Shown here piece by piece: positions 43,067 through 54,574 of a DNA stretch of 64,000 nt. This DNA is from Limnoperna fortunei (Eukaryota > Mollusca > Bivalvia > Mytilida > Modiolidae), in the NCBI GenBank assembly GCA_944474755.1, contig OX104123.1, forward strand, positions 61,807,898 through 61,871,897, written 5' to 3'. Both the position numbers and the translations under genes were made by a program. Within the stretch, counting starts at the first letter, position 1. Each line of letters opens with the position of its first letter. Below the pieces are notes generated by a model. The model searched no databases. It worked only from the letters and a program-made list of their open reading frames with translations, and was not told the DNA's origin.

Positions 43067-43810
43067 CTTAAAAATATAACTATGTGTCGTCCTGGTACGA
43101 CCAAGACGACACCTGGTTAAAATCACTTGGTCTCTACGACCTTTATATGATTTAAAATTACTTTGATGCAGATGTGGTTGGATCTCGTGAAGTTTATTAT
43201 GAACTTCCAGATCCCAACCGCTATGTATTAAAAATATATTTTAGAAGTGTTTTAAAATCAGAGAAAGGTATTTTACAATTAATTATGTCATTATTTAAGG
43301 CATTCTTAGCTTCCCTGTCGACGACTGTGTTTCCATGGATTCTCACATGACTTGAAATCCAGAAGAACACAACCTCTTTTATTACAAAAATGCATGCCAA
43401 CAGTTTTGGCAGTGGAGAATTTAAATCCATTCTCCATTGCCCATTTTTCTATTCTATTTAAACATAATTGCAGTTTACGTTCAATGTTATGCATATTTTT
43501 TCCTCGGTAACATGAGGAAATCGTCAACATATAAAGAACCGTCAATATTATCTTTTAAAACTTTAGCAAGATTATTGATTTTTGTACTAAATAAAGTAAC
43601 GGAAAGAATGCTGTCTTGGGGAACACTCATTTCTTGTTCCAAAGGGTGATACAAAGTAGAATTTACTTGAACTTTAAATTCTCTATCAGACAAAAAATTT
43701 GAAATAAAGGTAGGAAGTCTACCTTTCAACCCCATATCAAAAAGATCTTTTAAAATGCCATATTTCCATGTTGTGTCGTAAGCTTTTTCATGATCGAAAA
43801 ACATCGACAC
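43067..43810 (-). pseudogene. LINE RT and RNase H fragments, internally deleted
   Basis: RT: MSMFFDHEKAYDTTWKYG (motif A, with DHEKAYD), MSVPQDSILSVTLFS (motif B, mutated from GVPQGS) and SLYVDDFLM (motif C), then a frame break and IEKWAMENGFKF. At about 43380 the RT jumps directly to the late RNase H segment (FFWISSHVRIHGNTVVDREA), deleting the RNase H core. Not functional. Confidence 0.7.
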
Positions 43811-43849
43811 AACATGTTCATTTTTGGCAAATGCGTTTCTAAACCTATT

Positions 43850-44275
43850 GTGGACCTTAATGGGATCCCGAAGCTCCTTTTAGATTTGAGTTTTTATTAG
43901 AATTTGAATTGGAACTAGCATTTTTGAAATTTTTTTTGGGCTGCTTGAAGAGTTAGTTGATGATTGAGGGGGTGCCGAAGACGTAGCAGTTTGAGAAGAT
44001 GACGATTTCTGTGAAGATTGAATGATTTTGTCTGCTGTTTTAACTGTAAGTTTTGAAGGTTCTTTTTTGTCAATAGGCCAGGTGATAATTGTCTGCGTTT
44101 CTGTAGTGAGGACGCGTTTGGCAACACTGGCGTATAACGTTGACGCAGGAGACAAGGGATTATTCATGGTAATATACAGACGACGAGCCTCTGGGTATGA
44201 GATAATCTTTTCAGTGTTTAATTTTTTAATTTTTTTTTCTTTTTTAAAGTTTTGACAATCCTTGGATGAGGACAC
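43850..44275 (-). pseudogene. LINE ORF1 C-terminal fragment, extra copy
   Basis: Begins within the third zinc knuckle region (MSSSKDCQNFKKEKK) and continues as the Ser/Thr-rich tail (YPEARRLYITMNNP, SSSQTATSSAPPQ). The same tail also occurs at 44349-44825, so ORF1's tail is present twice in tandem. Confidence 0.65.
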
Positions 44276-44348
44276 GTGGGCTTCACCGCAAATGGCACAC
44301 CTTGGAGTTTTAGTGCAGGTAAAGCCCCCATGTCCTACCTCTGCACAT

Positions 44349-45680
44349 TTAAAGCATTACCAAGGAGCCTCTACATTGTCCCTTTCCATGACCGAAATTT
44401 TGACACTTTTTTGGGAAGCTATTCCGCCGGTTTCTGCGGGGGGATCTACTTTTAGATACAGTATCTGGGGGTAGTGTATCCATGGGATTGCCCCAGATAG
44501 TATTGTCTAGATGATCCAGACTTCCAAACCTGTTGTGGACCTTAATGGGATCCCGCAGCAGTTTTGGAGTGCGATCTCCTTTTTTATTTGAGTTTTTATT
44601 TGAGTTAGAAGAATTTAAATTGGAGTTGGTATTTTTTGAAATTTTGTGGGGGCTTCTTGAAGAATTGGTTGAGGGTTGAGAGGGTGCTGAAGACGTAGCA
44701 GTTTGAGAAGATGAAGATTTTCGTGAAGATTTAATGAACTTTTTATTTTGAAGGTTCCTGTTTGTCAATAGGCCAGGTGATGATTGTCTGCGTTTCAATT
44801 TAGAAGTTAGAACGCGTTTGGCCACACTGGCGTATGACGTTGATGCAGGAGACGAGGGATTATTCGTTGCATTATACAGACGACGAGCCTCAGGGTAAGA
44901 GATGTTTTTTTTCAGTTTTTATTTTTTGAATATCTTTTTTCCTTTTTTAAAGTGCTGACAGTCCTTGGATGAGGACATGTGGGCTTCACCACAATTAGCA
45001 CACTTTGGAGTTTTAGTGCAGGTGATGCCCTCATTTCCTTCTTCTGTACACTTAAAACAAATCAGGTGACCTCTGCACTGTCCCTTTCCATGGCCGAAAT
45101 TTTGACAATTAAAGCAGCGCACAGGGTTGGAGAGGTATGCGCTGACTTTAGCTTTGTAGAGACCAATCTTGATGGATTCGGGGACAGTGGATGTGTTGAA
45201 ATTCAAAAGAAAGGTGTTCAGTTTTACCTGAACACCCTGTCTGTTAGCAATACATCTTTTCACTTTTGTAACACCCTGAGGCTATAGTTCTAAACAGATT
45301 TCGTCGTATGATAATTCCGAGAGGTCTTCGCCTCGGTAACAAATAATCCCTTGACTCGAGTTTAGAGTTCTGTTGGGTGAGCTAAATATCTCTAAATCTA
45401 CAACTTTTTAAAGTTTAAGTAAATTTGAAGACTGGTGTTTTCTATTACATTCAATAAGGAGGGAACCGGATTTCATTTTGGTGACGTTTTTAACGTCTCC
45501 TGCACAACCTTTAATAGCATATCTATGATGAAAGGAGATACTTTTTGCCAAAGGTTTAGTTGGGTCTTTGCTACATAAAACAATAAATTTAGGCCAATTT
45601 TCTTCAACAACTAATTCTTCAAGAGGAAAGTCATTTTGTCTTTTTTTTGTACCATTTTTCATTTGTATTTCTGAAGCCAT
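44349..45680 (-). pseudogene. LINE ORF1 (gag-like), frame-broken
   Basis: The start is probably ATG 45680 (MASEIQMKNGTKKRQNDFPL). The frame is open to 45408 (KHQSSNLLKL), with a break to about 45290. It then continues KRCIANRQGVQVKLNTF and knuckles CFNCQNFGHGKGQC, CFKCTEEGNEGITC (His replaced by Asn) and CANCGEAHMSSSKDC. The tail continues in shifted frames to 44349. The lost knuckle histidine and the frame breaks make it non-functional. This is the best-preserved N-terminus of ORF1 in the window. Confidence 0.72.
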
Positions 45681-46572
45681 GATGAAAGAATGTGGTTCAC
45701 CACACTTGTCACCCACCCGCCACGGAGTGCCAACAGGGGCGATGCTTGGTCTCTGCGGATTCCAAGCAGAAAGCATCAGGTGTTCCAAGGGTGGTATACT
45801 CAAATAGATGAATTTCTTAAAGAACGCAAGCTTCGTGCCAGAGTTTACTGGCGAAACAACCGTTCGAAACTCTATCTACTCGATTGACCCATGAGCCACC
45901 GCCTTCTGAACAGCTTGTAACTGAACAACTTTGGAACTTAAATTCACAAGATATGAACAAGTGATAAGAGAAATGACGACAAGCTTGTTAAGGGCTCGGC
46001 GTGACCAGCCGATTGACCGAACCGGGTCCATCCGGTCTCCCGTCTAGTTGAAGTCAGGGCCAAAGTGGTGTATTGAATATCGAAACCCGCTGACCCGCAC
46101 TATTGATTGCAGCAGAGAGTGAACTCTCAACCACCAGGATCCCTTCCTCCACCATCACGGGTTGCAACACACGGCAAACATGTCACCTCTTTAAAGCTGA
46201 GGAAGCTTTGCCCTTCAGCCACCGCCTTCTTTGCAAATCCTGTAAAGAAGTCTATTAAATGCTATTAATGGTAAATACATTTCAAGGAACAGTTTAAAGA
46301 AATAATGTAATAGAGTAGCTTAAATGATAAGGATTGACAAAGGGCAAGAAATGACATGCCGATTCATCGAAGTCAGGGCTAACTCGATTTCCCGTCTAGA
46401 AAAAGTAAGGGTTCAGTAAGTTATCAGGACCGTTTACCCGGCCTACTGAAATCCCGTCCTGTAATCGACACGGGTCGCAACACACAGCAAGTGTTGCCTC
46501 TGTTAGCAGACTCTTACTGCAGGCCGAGGAAGCCGTGGGCCTATTCTCCTGTGCCCCGGGTCCCACACGGGG
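45681..46572 (-). other. LINE 5' leader
   Basis: Colinear with the leader at 26250-27133: blocks around CGAACCGGGTCCATCCGGTC, GCTGAGGAAGCTTTGCCCTT and CGACACGGGTCGCAACACAC occur in the same order. The 5' terminus at 46572 is followed by unrelated DNA (TTCAAACAG). Confidence 0.65.
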
Positions 46573-49009
46573 TTCAAACAGTTTTAATTTTATAATGCTG
46601 TTTATGTAATTAGTTTTGTGTGATCACATAACTTTCTCCTGCAAATATACGTGTATGTTTGTTTTCATATATACCAATTTGTAGTATGAGCTTTGATGTT
46701 TTTATAATACAAGTAGTTTATTTTTCACTGCATGCCGTAACTAATATTCAGCATCAAAAGAGCTCCCGAAAATTGTCGGTGTTGAAATGTGGCCGTTTAG
46801 GGTCTGCTTTTGGAAGGCGTGTGACCTCTAGTAATCGACCAAACGAAGCAAGAAACGACTAACGTACGAGAGAGAAAAGACCTGACCGGTCTTTCTCCCA
46901 AAAATGGCGGAATGGAAGAGAATGGCTGTTGTGCGATCAAGATCATGCAAATAAACAAATGCCATTTCCCTGCGTAAAAAGTTTCAACAAAGAACTTTTT
47001 TGGACACAGCAACCTAATCTTATGCGAACTCTTGTTCCTAACAGGATTTAGCAATTTTCAGTTTACTTCTGTTACAGATCACGAGAAATCAAAATATTAC
47101 CAAGATTCTCTTGCAAAACAATTAGCAGAACGGAACCTAAACAAGACCCCTGCATACAACTTCTTATTGTTATTACATAAGCATAAAAGGAAGCAATTAG
47201 AATTGAAGTTCAGAAATATTCGTGCAGTGGTAAAGCATAGTCCCCCATTTTTGATTATACATGGTTTGATGAATTCTATAAAAGTAAAGGGTTAAAAATT
47301 GGCGACACCTATAAAAATGAAAAATTGTAGCAATAACCGATGTAAAAAGAGAAAAGGTTTTGCAAATTGTACAGACTATTAAGTTTTTTCACTCACAATG
47401 AACGGTCGTACTGATGTTACGGTGGAACAGGAAACTATTTTTTATATATTACTGTTTGAAAAAGAAAGTTCATAAATAAATGGCAATTGGTGAACATGAA
47501 TATTACTCTTAGGAATATACTGCTTTTATAAGTATAATGAATTTTGCTAATTTTCATCAGCTAAGCTAATGAATTTTCAAACTTGGGTTCGGTTTCCCAT
47601 CGTGGTAGGTTGTGTACTTCACAGATCAGTAGCTATAGTAGGTTGGGGCTTGGGATATCTAGAAAATAATATTGTGTAAACTACGAAATATTATTACTAA
47701 AATTTATCTTTTCGTCACCTGGGCTATGACCAGCCATATTTATGTCACGCCTGCACGGAGTGTTATGGATCTAAAACCATTTTTAGCACTTTTCATAATC
47801 AAAACAAAGCCCTACCCCATATAATTTAATTAACATCAATTAAGGGTTCTACATTGTGGAGAACTAAACATTCAGTACTTTAGCAATCAAAAAAATACTA
47901 GACCAAGAACATCAAACAATCAAATAAAATTACATTTTCTTGACAAATACTAGTAACAACAACCACAGCTTACCTATAAATAGTAGTACTAGTACATTGT
48001 ATGTGACAGTTAACTGGAATACTGGTCAACAAGATATTTACAATTTGTACACGATTGTTTATACATGTTCATTGATATATAGTGATATACACATATAATT
48101 CATTGTAACATTTTCATGGTTATACAAATGTATCCTTAGTTTAATTTAGTTAACTTTTAAGCTGTATACTAAAGTGGTAATGATTGTTATTTTTTTACCC
48201 TCGTCATGTCAATTGAAATAAGGTAATTTAAAAGTTTTTTTTTTAAATTAGTGTAATTCCATGGTTTGTTTACGTAACACATTAACGTACAAAATGTATC
48301 TGCAATAAAAATATCCTTACGAGTGAATAGTATGTTCAAATCCATTGACCGAACTGTAGCAGACATTGTGACACCAAGTTCTACCATTTCCTCCATGAAA
48401 ATGGACGGAAAACACCATAAATTAACTGCTAGGCATATAGCGCATCCAAGCAGATCTAAGTCCCTTTCCTCTTGGAAGTCTATGAGTCAGAATCTACCAA
48501 GAATTCCGGCTGTATTATGACAATCCGTGTAGTTTTCTCCTGTTTTCTCGTTCAAATCAAGTCAAACGAAGTGACTATACCTCTGTAAGGAACGGTATCT
48601 CGATTCAAGACCGACAACTCTGTATATCAAAACATCGGGAATATAACACATTAATACCAGAGGATCTTAAGAGCCTGTATCGCTCACCTGATTTTATGGG
48701 CAATGAAGATGGCATTTCCCTGATTTTAAACTAGGTCCTGTAATTTTCAATAAATTTGTAAGGGGCCCATCCAATCAATATTGTTAGTAACTAGTTTCAG
48801 AGAAGATTTTTTTAATCCGTGAAAGCAGACCTACATAGACTCATTCTTACTCAACATGCCACGACATATGAAATAGATACCAACAAAGAAGTGAACTTCC
48901 TATTATGGACCAGCAGAAGAAGTGAAATGAACCGGATCATATTTTGTGTAAATTACTAACTTGATCAATACCCAACCTATTATTTATTTAACATCTTTCA
49001 CTTATCAGA
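46573..49009. other. Unassigned stretch; one 87-codon frame at 47032-47295
   Basis: The frame at 47032 (with TDHEKSKYYQDSLAKQLAER and a Lys-rich helix) follows a possible acceptor TAACAG at 47038-47043. It has no recognisable domain. Near 48665 the motif CCTGTATCGCTCACCTGAT matches a dispersed invertebrate repeat whose reverse appears near 29080. Nothing else could be supported. Confidence 0.35.
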
Positions 49010-49330
49010 AAAATCCAACTGTTTAGAAAGTGAAAATGATGCATCAGACCCAGCACAGGAACAGAACATTGCAGACCATGATGTGAAGGGCGATAACATT
49101 TCTGACAATGTTGTGAAGGATAACACAGATAAAACCCTTGTACCTTGTCTTACATACCAATAAATAAAACACAAACATTCTGATATCCATCCTGACTAGT
49201 GTATTTGCACTATTTCAGCCAAAAATGAAGCCTCATCCACTCCACAAGAACAGAACATTGCAGAACATGATGTGAAGGAAGATACCATTCAAGACCACGA
49301 TGTGAAGGATATGAAGAATTTATATCCTGC
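49010..49330 (+). other. Two similar exon-like segments in tandem
   Basis: Segment 1 (about 49010-49130) and segment 2 (about 49218-49330) each follow an acceptor-like AG (TTATCAG, ATTTCAG). They encode related acidic peptides: SENDASDPAQEQNIADHDVK, and NEASSTPQEQNIAEHDVK followed by EDTIQDHDVKD. This looks like an exon duplication in an unrecognised gene with a disordered product. No donor sites are convincing. Confidence 0.4.
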
Positions 49331-49429
49331 CCTATACTTATGATGTTAAGTAGTTTTAAAATCAAACATATATTATTAGATTTTAAATATAAAAACAAGG
49401 AAATTGTTTTCCAGTCTATTGATTTGTAG

Positions 49430-49525
49430 AATTAGTATTTGGTGAAAATGTATGGTTACATGCAAAAGTGGTTGGTAAAAATGAGTACCCTGCAATTGTA
49501 AGAGTGACATCAAAAGATGAATGAA
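49430..49525 (+). other. Exon-like segment following a TTTGTAG acceptor
   Basis: Reads ELVFGENVWLHAKVVGKNEY, then PAIVRVTSKDE and a stop. The pattern (FGExVWxxxxxxxxYPAIV) is loosely PWWP-like, but it is too short to claim. It may belong to the same transcript as the segments at 49010-49330. Confidence 0.25.
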
Positions 49526-49879
49526 AACAAATTATAACACGAGCTTACAAAGAAATCAGTAGAAACTAATGTATGTCAAATGTTATTTGCTTTAACTTTC
49601 TTTTATTCAAAGTTCTTTCTCACTACACAATATCATGCATCCCGAAATAAAACATGTCTTGAGAGATTTTTTACCTGAAAATCTATGCATGTACCTTTTT
49701 AATTTTAATAATCGATCAAAGACAGAGAATTGACTTGATTTCGTTAAAAAGTCGGTAAACAGGAGTAGGTAAGCGACAGTCCTGAAATCGAACCCACGTT
49801 ATGCTGATGCTGCATACCAAATTTCAAGAGAATGTGATTAGTAAGTGCTGAGAAAACGGTTACGAAAATTAAAGATAAA

Positions 49880-50105
49880 AAAGTTACAGCCCGGACATAA
49901 ATTTATCATTCAGAAGGCATTAATGTAACCAAAGGTCATCAACCATGGTATGCCACACATCGCCTTGATATTATCTTCCCACATTCCAAATATCAAAAGC
50001 CTACTACAAAAAGTTACAGGCCGGACACGTTTAGTTTTGGACGGACGGACGGACAGACTGATCACTATAGGGCGTCCGACACAAAGTGGCGGGGCCATAA
50101 AAAAT
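49880..50105. repeat. Dispersed GGACGGACGGAC-type repeat
   Basis: Contains AAAAGTTACAGCCCGGACA and AAAAGTTACAGGCCGGACAC about 130 bp apart, then GGACGGACGGACGGACAGAC and TATAGGGCGTCCGACACAAA. This composition is characteristic of a common bivalve dispersed repeat, recognised from general memory. There is no coding content. Confidence 0.5.
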
Positions 50106-50278
50106 GCATTGAGATATCTTTTATGCATGTACAAGTAGTTAAGAGCATGTAATGCATGATTTATTTAAAAAACAGTTTTAAGATATCATGATTATCCAAA
50201 ATTCTTGAATCACATTTATGTTCTGATAATTTTATTCTAAAAATATTCATGTTTGTTACACAATAAATATATATACAG

Positions 50279-50399
50279 AATATAAGACAATTGGTTTTTG
50301 GTAGTGGCTTTCTCACGGTACATCTCAGGTGAGCCCGTTAGTGCGAACCTGAGATATCACCGTGAGAAAGCCACTACCTAAAACCAATTGTCTTATATT
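50279..50399. repeat. Near-perfect 121-bp hairpin (foldback/MITE)
   Basis: Arms of about 53 bp (50279-50331 and 50347-50399) pair almost completely around a loop of about 15 bases. The outer ends read AATATAAGACAATTGG and CCAATTGTCTTATATT. A TA dinucleotide borders each side within the symmetry, which would suit a TA-inserting foldback element, but no longer duplication is visible. Confidence 0.85.
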
Positions 50400-51001
50400 T
50401 TGTTTATCGGTAATTTATAACTAAGAATATATCTTTATGAAATCCATGCAAAAATTCAAACAAATTACAGAATCAATCTGTAATTCAAAACAATTTCAAA
50501 GGGACTATTTTGTCTGAGTGATCTGTGAAAAACGGAGTGCTACGTTATTTAACGTCGACGTCATTCAACTGGAATGAGGCGTAATGAATGGACGTTTATT
50601 TCATTGATCCTGTGTACGGTTAAAAGGCAAGTCATTTTTATAAGCCTTTATAATAGTTTGTGAATTAGAATCTTTTATTTTACTCTTAATTATAATATGG
50701 GGTTTCAAAATTTGTGTTTTTAATATTTTGCTCTTTATCTTTGACAACCGTATTAACTATTATTTAAAATTTATGTGCCAACGTTTCTGACCGATTTTCC
50801 AATGCCAATGGAGTCAGTTTAACTTTTTATTGTTTTCTATATTTTGTATTTTATATCGTTATCATTTCTGGTAACTGCTCGGTGCTGTGTTATTTTTAAT
50901 TTTCAGTACTTTGCAGTGGCCAGGGGAGATACGAGTTACACATCATTTATTTAGAAATTCCAAATTTAATTAAAATGCATTGATGTAAGTATGTAATGAG
51001 T
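50400..51001. other. No gene recognised
   Basis: AT-rich DNA between the hairpin and the LINE. The last eight bases contain TGTAGGT, repeated after the LINE. Confidence 0.4.
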
Positions 51002-51008
51002 TGTAGGT

Positions 51009-54000
51009 TCTTGTGTAATAAGAGATAGTATAAAAGATGGTATTAAAATACTAAATAACAGAAATAGTAGCTTTATCTGGATGAAACTAGATAAATCTTT
51101 TTTTGGTCTATCAAAGGACTTGTATGTCTGTTTTTTACATATACCCCCAGAGAACTCGACCTATAGTTTAAGTAAAGGTGATCAGTTTGAGATTTTATAT
51201 CGTGATGTTATGGAGTATTATGATACAGGTGATATTTTATTATGTGGGGATTTTAATGGTAGAGTTTCAACACTGCATGATTTTATTGTTAATGATTCTG
51301 AATGTAAAAACATAATTGATGATGATGAATACCTTGTTGATAGTTGTAGTTTAAGAAATAGTGTAGATAAAGTATTGACTGGCAGAGGGAGACATATTAT
51401 AGACTTGTGTATTGAAAGTAGGCTAAGAATATTGAATGGTAGAACCCTGGGTGATTTACAAGGAAAACATACATTTCATAACTCCCAAGGAAGCAGCACC
51501 ATTGATTATCTCATATCAAGTGAAACTTTATTAGACAGAATCTTGTTTATGAAAATTCACCCTTTTATTAAATCTTTATCAGATCACTGTTGTTTATCTG
51601 TTAACATTGAAGTTAATATTGAATCTAATAGTATGAAAAACAATAACATCCAGGCTTCAACACCTTGTCCTGAAGGATATATTTGGAATGAAAAGAGTGT
51701 TTTAAGATATCAAAATGTACTGATGTCAAATATTATCACATCCAAAATTCAAGATTTTAATGATACTGACTTTAGTAATGTTTGCAATGTTGATATTAAC
51801 AAAGCAACAGATGACCTTAATAATATTTTTACAACTGCAGCTGAGTTGTCACTTAAGAAAAGAAGAAAGAAAAAACATAATAAAAAAAGTCATAATAATA
51901 AATGGTTTGACAGATCATTGCAAGGGTTACGTGCTTCAGTAGATTATTATAGCAGATTAGTTTCATTTGACCCCTTTAATAGGCAACTAAGACAGAAATG
52001 CTTCCAATTATATTCTAAGTATAATAAAGAAAGAAAAAGAAAAAAGCGTTCCTACTTTCAATCTGTGATGAACAAATTAGACTCATTAGAGAAATCCAAT
52101 CCTAAACTGTTTTGGAATTTACTCAATACATTAAGACCTGAGGACAATGACAACAATTCATGCATTGATTATCAAACATGGTTTACTCATTTTAAAAACT
52201 TAAATATTTTACCTGGTCAGCAACAAGAATTGGCTGATAAATATGGAAATTTGATGAAACTTAAGAACAATTTTGAGAATGAATATTTAGATAAACCCAT
52301 TTTAAAAAAGGAAATTTTGGATGCTTGTAGAAATTTGAAAAAAAATAAAGCTAATGGGCTAGATAATATATTAAATGAAATGATAAAATATGGACAACAT
52401 GTTTTAGTCTCTTGTTTAGAAAAGCTATTTAACTTAATATTAACAAAGAGTGTGTATCCTGAATCATGGAGCACTGGCTACTTGGTTACAATTTTCAAGG
52501 GTTCATCTCTCATGGATCCTAATAACTATAGGGGCATTACTATAAACAGTTGTTTAGGCAAGCTCTTCAACAGTATCTTAAATAAAAGACTAGTTGAATT
52601 TTTAAACAGAAATAAAATCATGAATGATGAACAAATTGGTTTCCGTAAAGACTCTAGGACCGCAGATCATATATTTAAACTAAAAACACTTCTATGTAAA
52701 TATTTTCAAAACTCTTGTAAAATATATGCCTGTTTTGTTGATCTTAAAAAGGCATTTGATTCTGTAATCCACCCAGCCTTATTTTATAAACTGCAAAATT
52801 ATGGAATTAATGGAAAATTTTTAAATGTCATACAATCTATGTATTGCAAGAACTTACTTCGTGTAAAGGTCAACGATAAATTAACTGTGGAATTTAAATC
52901 AGAAATAGGTGTCAAACAGGGAGATAATTTAAGCCCTACATTGTTTAATTTGTTTATGAATGATTTGACAAACTGTTTTGATGACTCTTGCCATCCTGTC
53001 AGTTTAGGCTCAAGTATATTTAATTGTCTTTTATATGCTGATGATATTGTGTTATTGTCCACACAAGCAAATGGTTTACAGAAATGCTTGGATAAGTTGT
53101 CTAGTTACTGCTTAAGTTGGGGCTTGTCTGTTAATTATAATAAAACCAAAGTAATGATTTTTAATCCGAGTTGTAAACTCATCAGAGAAAACTTTGTCAT
53201 TAACAACGAGAATCTACAGTGTGTAAAAGAGTATAAATATCTTGGACTTTTACTAAACTGCGGCGGAAATTTTTTATCTGCATCTGCTGATCTATTACAC
53301 AGAGAACAGAAAGCCTTTAAGTTAAAAAGTATTTTCAAAAATGGAAACCCTAGTGTAAAAACCATGATTAATATATTTGATCATACAGTAAAACCTGTTT
53401 TACTATATTGCTCTGAAGTGTGGGGAATGTTAAATACTTCATGTAGCTACAATAAAAGGAATCTGAACTGTGGGGAAAACTTTATATTTAACATGTATAA
53501 AAATAATAAAATCGAAAAATTAAATGTAAAATTTTGTAAGTATGTCCTTGGAGTTGGGAACAAAACCTCCAACTTAGCAGTGACTGGGGAACTTGGTAGA
53601 TACCCATTATATATTGATGTTATTTTAAGTATGGTAAAATATTGGTTATATTTGAATAAGTCTCAAAGTAAATTACTACAAGAGGCATTATGCGAAAACC
53701 TGTATATGTTACAAAACAATCAGAATTGTTGGATTAGTTGCATATATAGTATATTGAAAGAGCTAAATATGCTCAAAGTTTTTAACAATCCTGTGACATG
53801 TGGAAATAGAGATATTAATAAAATAAAACAACTATTAAAAAGTAAATATGTTCAAATTTGGAAGACCGAAATTAATAAAATCAAAATTAATCCTGCTACG
53901 AACAGAAATGAGAATAAACTACGCACATATTGCAAATTTAAGTTTGAGTTCAAACGGGAGAAATATTTGGATTTAAATGATTTTAATGATCGTAATACTT

Positions 54001-54567
54001 TAACCCGTTTTCGTATAAGTGCCCATAAATTAGAAATTGAGAGAGGAAGATACACTATTCCTAAAACATTACTTGAGGAAAGACTTTGCAAGCAATGTAA
54101 TAAATCTGCTATTGAAGATGAGCTTCACTTTCTAACTTCTTGTCCTAGATATAACACCATCAGAGATGATTTTTTAAAGAATATTAATAACTCTAATTTC
54201 TTAAAATTATGTGATGAAAATAAATTTATATGGCTTCTAATAAATGAAGATTTAGATGTTATTAAAAAACTAACAAAGTATATTTCCACATGCTTAAGTA
54301 TCAGAAATAATGTTACTTAATTAGAATTTATTTTGTTCTTTCACCTTTGTACTTGTTAATGCTTTCTCTTTTATACCGGTTATGCAAGAGTTATCTCTCC
54401 TTAAACAGTCTCCTTCTGTCAGTGGTAGTTGTAAAATGTAGTGGTAGTTGTAAAATGTAATATGTTAAAATATGTGTTTTATTTTCTCTTTGTGTTTCTA
54501 GTCAACTGTAGCAATTGTATACCCAATATGGGTTTTCTGCATTAATAAATTGTTCTGTTCTGTTCTG
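51009..54567 (+). mobile_element. APE-type LINE, 5'-truncated, open reading frame intact
   Basis: It starts inside the endonuclease domain (CVIRDSIKDGIKILNNRNSS before the first Met) and ends TTAATAAATTGTTCTGTTCT with a TTCTG pentamer tail. A candidate 7-bp duplication TGTAGGT lies at 51002-51008 and 54568-54574. The protein differs in sequence and architecture from the I-group LINEs (no RNase H). The clade is unresolved. The unbroken frame suggests a recent insertion. Confidence 0.75.
51081..54320 (+). CDS. LINE endonuclease-reverse transcriptase (N-terminally truncated)
   Basis: 1079 codons. Endonuclease: LLCGDFNGRVSTLHDF (residues about 53-68), STIDYLISS and SLSDHCCLSVN (about 168). A Lys/Arg-rich linker follows. 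RT: LVTIFKGSSLMDPNNYRGIT, NDEQIGFRKDSRTADHIF, CFVDLKKAFDSV (motif A), GVKQGDNLSPTLFNLF (motif B), CLLYADDIVLLS (motif C, catalytic YADD) and YKYLGLLL. The C-terminus has CKQCNKSAIEDELHFLTSCP, a C-x2-C...H...C finger. It nicks DNA and reverse-transcribes its RNA at the break. The reading frame is open upstream of the ATG to about 50995, so the ATG is only the first Met in a truncated protein; about 70 endonuclease residues are missing and it should not nick. Confidence 0.9.
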   Translation: MKLDKSFFGLSKDLYVCFLHIPPENSTYSLSKGDQFEILYRDVMEYYDTGDILLCGDFNGRVSTLHDFIVNDSECKNIIDDDEYLVDSCSLRNSVDKVLTGRGRHIIDLCIESRLRILNGRTLGDLQGKHTFHNSQGSSTIDYLISSETLLDRILFMKIHPFIKSLSDHCCLSVNIEVNIESNSMKNNNIQASTPCPEGYIWNEKSVLRYQNVLMSNIITSKIQDFNDTDFSNVCNVDINKATDDLNNIFTTAAELSLKKRRKKKHNKKSHNNKWFDRSLQGLRASVDYYSRLVSFDPFNRQLRQKCFQLYSKYNKERKRKKRSYFQSVMNKLDSLEKSNPKLFWNLLNTLRPEDNDNNSCIDYQTWFTHFKNLNILPGQQQELADKYGNLMKLKNNFENEYLDKPILKKEILDACRNLKKNKANGLDNILNEMIKYGQHVLVSCLEKLFNLILTKSVYPESWSTGYLVTIFKGSSLMDPNNYRGITINSCLGKLFNSILNKRLVEFLNRNKIMNDEQIGFRKDSRTADHIFKLKTLLCKYFQNSCKIYACFVDLKKAFDSVIHPALFYKLQNYGINGKFLNVIQSMYCKNLLRVKVNDKLTVEFKSEIGVKQGDNLSPTLFNLFMNDLTNCFDDSCHPVSLGSSIFNCLLYADDIVLLSTQANGLQKCLDKLSSYCLSWGLSVNYNKTKVMIFNPSCKLIRENFVINNENLQCVKEYKYLGLLLNCGGNFLSASADLLHREQKAFKLKSIFKNGNPSVKTMINIFDHTVKPVLLYCSEVWGMLNTSCSYNKRNLNCGENFIFNMYKNNKIEKLNVKFCKYVLGVGNKTSNLAVTGELGRYPLYIDVILSMVKYWLYLNKSQSKLLQEALCENLYMLQNNQNCWISCIYSILKELNMLKVFNNPVTCGNRDINKIKQLLKSKYVQIWKTEINKIKINPATNRNENKLRTYCKFKFEFKREKYLDLNDFNDRNTLTRFRISAHKLEIERGRYTIPKTLLEERLCKQCNKSAIEDELHFLTSCPRYNTIRDDFLKNINNSNFLKLCDENKFIWLLINEDLDVIKKLTKYISTCLSIRNNVT

Positions 54568-54574
54568 TGTAGGT

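Larger units (their letters stand above)
41540..46572 (-). mobile_element. Second pile-up of the I-group LINE family
   Basis: All pieces are on the minus strand. The leader has its 5' end at 46572 (CCCCGTGTGGGACCCGGGGC). The order is then ORF1 45680-44349, a second partial ORF1 44275-43850, an RT fragment 43810-43380, an RNase H fragment 43380-43066, a 0.51-kb non-autonomous element 43056-42543, a 3' end 42542-42145, a further 3' end 42144-41700, and a short 3' end 41699-41540. Three consecutive 3' tails with GATT repeats, plus joined non-adjacent ORF segments, show repeated insertion and deletion. No matching target duplication for the 46572 end was found at the left limit. Confidence 0.75.

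Noticed and set aside
48323..48520. 65-codon frame (MNSMFKSIDRTVADIV)
   Set aside because: Overlaps an opposite-strand frame of similar length, has no recognisable motif and lacks a convincing splice context.
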